A DNA stretch of 15,776 nt from JBEIHX01 sp044375455. GTDB lineage: Bacteria > Pseudomonadota > Alphaproteobacteria > Caulobacterales > Aquidulcibacteraceae. Of this stretch, positions 14,242-15,776 are shown in pieces. The position numbers were made by a program, and so were the translations under genes. Under the pieces are notes generated by a model that saw nothing but the letters and a program-made list of their open reading frames with translations, was not told where the DNA came from and did not search any database. The number at the start of each line of letters is the position of its first letter. Position 1 is the stretch's first letter. The stretch is taken from assembly GCA_044375455.1 (NCBI GenBank), contig JBILMQ010000053.1, forward strand, positions 1 to 15,776, given 5' to 3'.

Positions 14242-15109
14242 GGATCCTGCAGACGCCGGTCTTTTCGGCGCTCCCTGACCACAGTGTCAAAACTTTAGGG
14301 TTAAGCCACATCCATGAAAATGGTGTCTTCCCGCCGGGGCCATGGAGCGGATTGCGAGAGTGCGCTTGTGATCGACATCCGTGCAGCCGGGCATGTGCGC
14401 GCCGCCGTCCAGAGGTGACGTCTGCGCCTCTGTCGGTTGGTTCGGCGAAAACGCCGCGCCATGGCATGATTGTCTAAGACTGCGACGCTGGCAGCCGCAC
14501 AAAGGCAGACGCCGCCATGCGTCGCGGGTTCGTCCACGGCGCTGCCTGCGCGTGAGGTGCGCCCCGAAGGAATGGGATACCTTCCTCGAAAGCCGCCTGT
14601 CAGACCCTGACCTCGTCCAGCGCTGAATAATTCAGTGACTGCGGGAGCCATCGATTTCTCGCGGCGTGGGTTGGGCGGGCACAGCAAGCAGACATCAAGT
14701 TCCTTGCATGATCTTCCCTTGGCGTCCTGTGCGGCCTGGTGGAACGCGTAAGGTGCGCAAAGCTGTGAACTGCGGGATCCGCAGTGCTTCTGGAATCAGT
14801 GAGCGGATGGTCTGGGCGCCCGTTGTGCGGGCGGCGCACCACCCCGCCTGGTGGCCCGCTCCCCCGATTTGATGTGTTTGCAACCTTGCTGAAGCGCCGA
14901 CGTCTGCGTTCCCATGCGTCCCGGATCCGACGCAGATTCGCCGGTGCATTCGCCGCCTTCTGCTTGGGCAGAGCAGTGGGACGTTTGCCTGGCTGTGCTT
15001 GACCGAGCGGCTAAGTTGATTCTTGACTGACCTCTTCTTGATGTGACGCGGTGGCAGAGGGCGTGCAAGGTCATGCCCGGCGCAGTCATGAAAGTGCGGT
15101 GGGATGTCA
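14242..15109. other. Long stretch without a recognised gene
   Basis: About 870 bases in which no frame on either strand shows a plausible protein. Small structures seen: CGCCG/CGGCG with loop GTCTTTT right after the ArsR-family stop (about 14253-14269, a possible weak terminator), the palindrome CTGAATAATTCAG (about 14623-14635), and CTGCGG-GAT-CCGCAG (about 14771-14785). No tRNA-like cloverleaf or CRISPR is visible. The promoter of the downstream reductase should be near 15000-15090 (TTGATT and TTGACT motifs occur there), but the boxes cannot be fixed. Confidence 0.4.
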
Positions 15110-15745
15110 ATGAGGATTGCTATTCTTGGAACCGGGAATGTCGGGCGCGCGATTGCAAAAGGGCTCGCTGGGAGTGACTTTGATGTGACGTTGGGCGCCC
15201 GTGACCCGAAAGGTGCGGCTGTGCGTGAACTTGCTTTTGTCGTCGGCGCTCGAATTGCGCGCATGCGTGAGGCGACGACGCGCGCCGACCTCGTGATCCT
15301 CGCGCTTCCCTGGGCGGCGGCGGTGCAGGCTCTTGCCTCCCTGGGTTCGCTCGCCGGCAAGGTCGTGATCGATTGCATGAATCCACTCGGCATGATCGAC
15401 GGTGTACTTGGCCTGACGGTGGGCCATACGACGAGCGGCGGCGAAATGGTTCAGTCCTGGCTGCCAGAAGCGCGGGTGGTGAAGACGCTCAATCAGGTCG
15501 GCGCTGAGATCATGGCGCGCAACGATCACCTGGCGCTGCGCCCCGTGCAATTCATGGCTGGCGATGATGATGCAGCCAAGGCCGACGCGCGCAGGGTTGT
15601 CGAAGCGCTGGGGTTTGAGGTGATGGACGCGGGCGGGCTGATACAGGCCCGGATTCTTGAGCCCTTAGCGATGGTCTGGATTAACCAGGCTCTGTTTCGC
15701 GGCAAGGGCCGCGACTGGGCGCTCGCTGCAGCATCGCCAGTCTAG
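15110..15745 (+). CDS. NADP-binding oxidoreductase, F420-dependent NADP reductase-like (COG2085)
   Basis: This 211-residue protein begins MRIAILGTGNVGRAIAKGLA, a Rossmann fold with GxGxxG. It continues VTLGARDPK (the basic residue after strand 2 suits NADP), ADLVILALPW, GKVVIDCMNPL and VVKTLNQVGAE, the order found in COG2085 enzymes. That group includes archaeal F420:NADP oxidoreductase and many bacterial proteins of unknown substrate; cofactor F420 use cannot be inferred from this alone. ATG 15110 fits the family's usual start and has GGTGGGA upstream at a workable distance; ATG 15104, two codons earlier, is possible but has its purine run too close. It stands alone on the plus strand after a long non-coding region. 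Confidence 0.85.
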   Translation: MRIAILGTGNVGRAIAKGLAGSDFDVTLGARDPKGAAVRELAFVVGARIARMREATTRADLVILALPWAAAVQALASLGSLAGKVVIDCMNPLGMIDGVLGLTVGHTTSGGEMVQSWLPEARVVKTLNQVGAEIMARNDHLALRPVQFMAGDDDAAKADARRVVEALGFEVMDAGGLIQARILEPLAMVWINQALFRGKGRDWALAAASPV

Positions 15746-15776
15746 CCGCCCATCATGCCCCCCACTCTGGCGCTGG

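Noticed and set aside
14301..14687. Minus-strand frame of 128 codons
   Set aside because: No ribosome binding site, no domain, and low-complexity Arg/Ala/Pro composition as in other shadow frames.

Overview
This is a GC-rich stretch of an accessory or genomic-island type. Codon usage, the FucP/GluP-type transporter, the YhaO/YhaN pair and the BigR-like regulator all fit an alphaproteobacterium, possibly Hyphomonadaceae/Maricaulales or a relative. That placement is inference from protein resemblance, not from a marker gene.

Layout, left to right. (1) 1-869 is a dead IS481-family transposase. It is broken by three structured palindromic elements, two of which are clearly the same ~80 bp family with compensatory base changes, and its catalytic Glu codon is now Ala. 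(2) 1298-2289 holds a small HTH protein, then a convergent toxin-antitoxin operon (PIN toxin first, ribbon-helix-helix antitoxin second, ATGA overlap) with a 20 bp near-palindromic operator on its promoter. (3) 2303-2598 is a transposase scrap. (4) 2878-4164 (minus) is a sugar transporter of the FucP/GluP/NagP family. (5) 4165-5248 has no confident gene. (6) 5249-9968 is a tightly coupled operon: a YhaO-like metallophosphatase/nuclease and a 1160-residue YhaN-like SMC/Rad50-type ATPase, an SbcCD-analogous DNA-end-processing pair without a visible zinc hook.

(7) 10159-13761 is a nested wreck that can be read as a history. A complete 2601 bp IS21-family element (10732-13332; istA, istB, multiple terminal repeats) sits in a LysR-type regulator gene on the minus strand. 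Removing the element and one copy of its 8 bp duplication CTGCATAG restores the LysR reading frame exactly. The LysR 3' end abuts a second, different IS21-family relic. The LysR 5' part, which lacks its HTH, is joined to the first ~35 codons of a frameshifted gene resembling Blh/persulfide dioxygenase. (8) Divergent from that relic, 13879-14241 encodes an intact ArsR-family repressor of BigR/SqrR type, with the two cysteines expected of a sulfide/persulfide sensor and a palindrome over its own promoter. It has apparently lost its neighbouring target. (9) 14242-15109 has no recognised gene. (10) 15110-15745 encodes an NADP-binding, F420-dependent-reductase-like oxidoreductase.

The living genes appear to be the HTH protein, the toxin-antitoxin pair, the transporter, YhaO/YhaN, the IS21 genes, the ArsR regulator and the oxidoreductase. 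The most unusual items are the palindromic element family, the reconstructable insertion history and the orphaned sulfide regulator.
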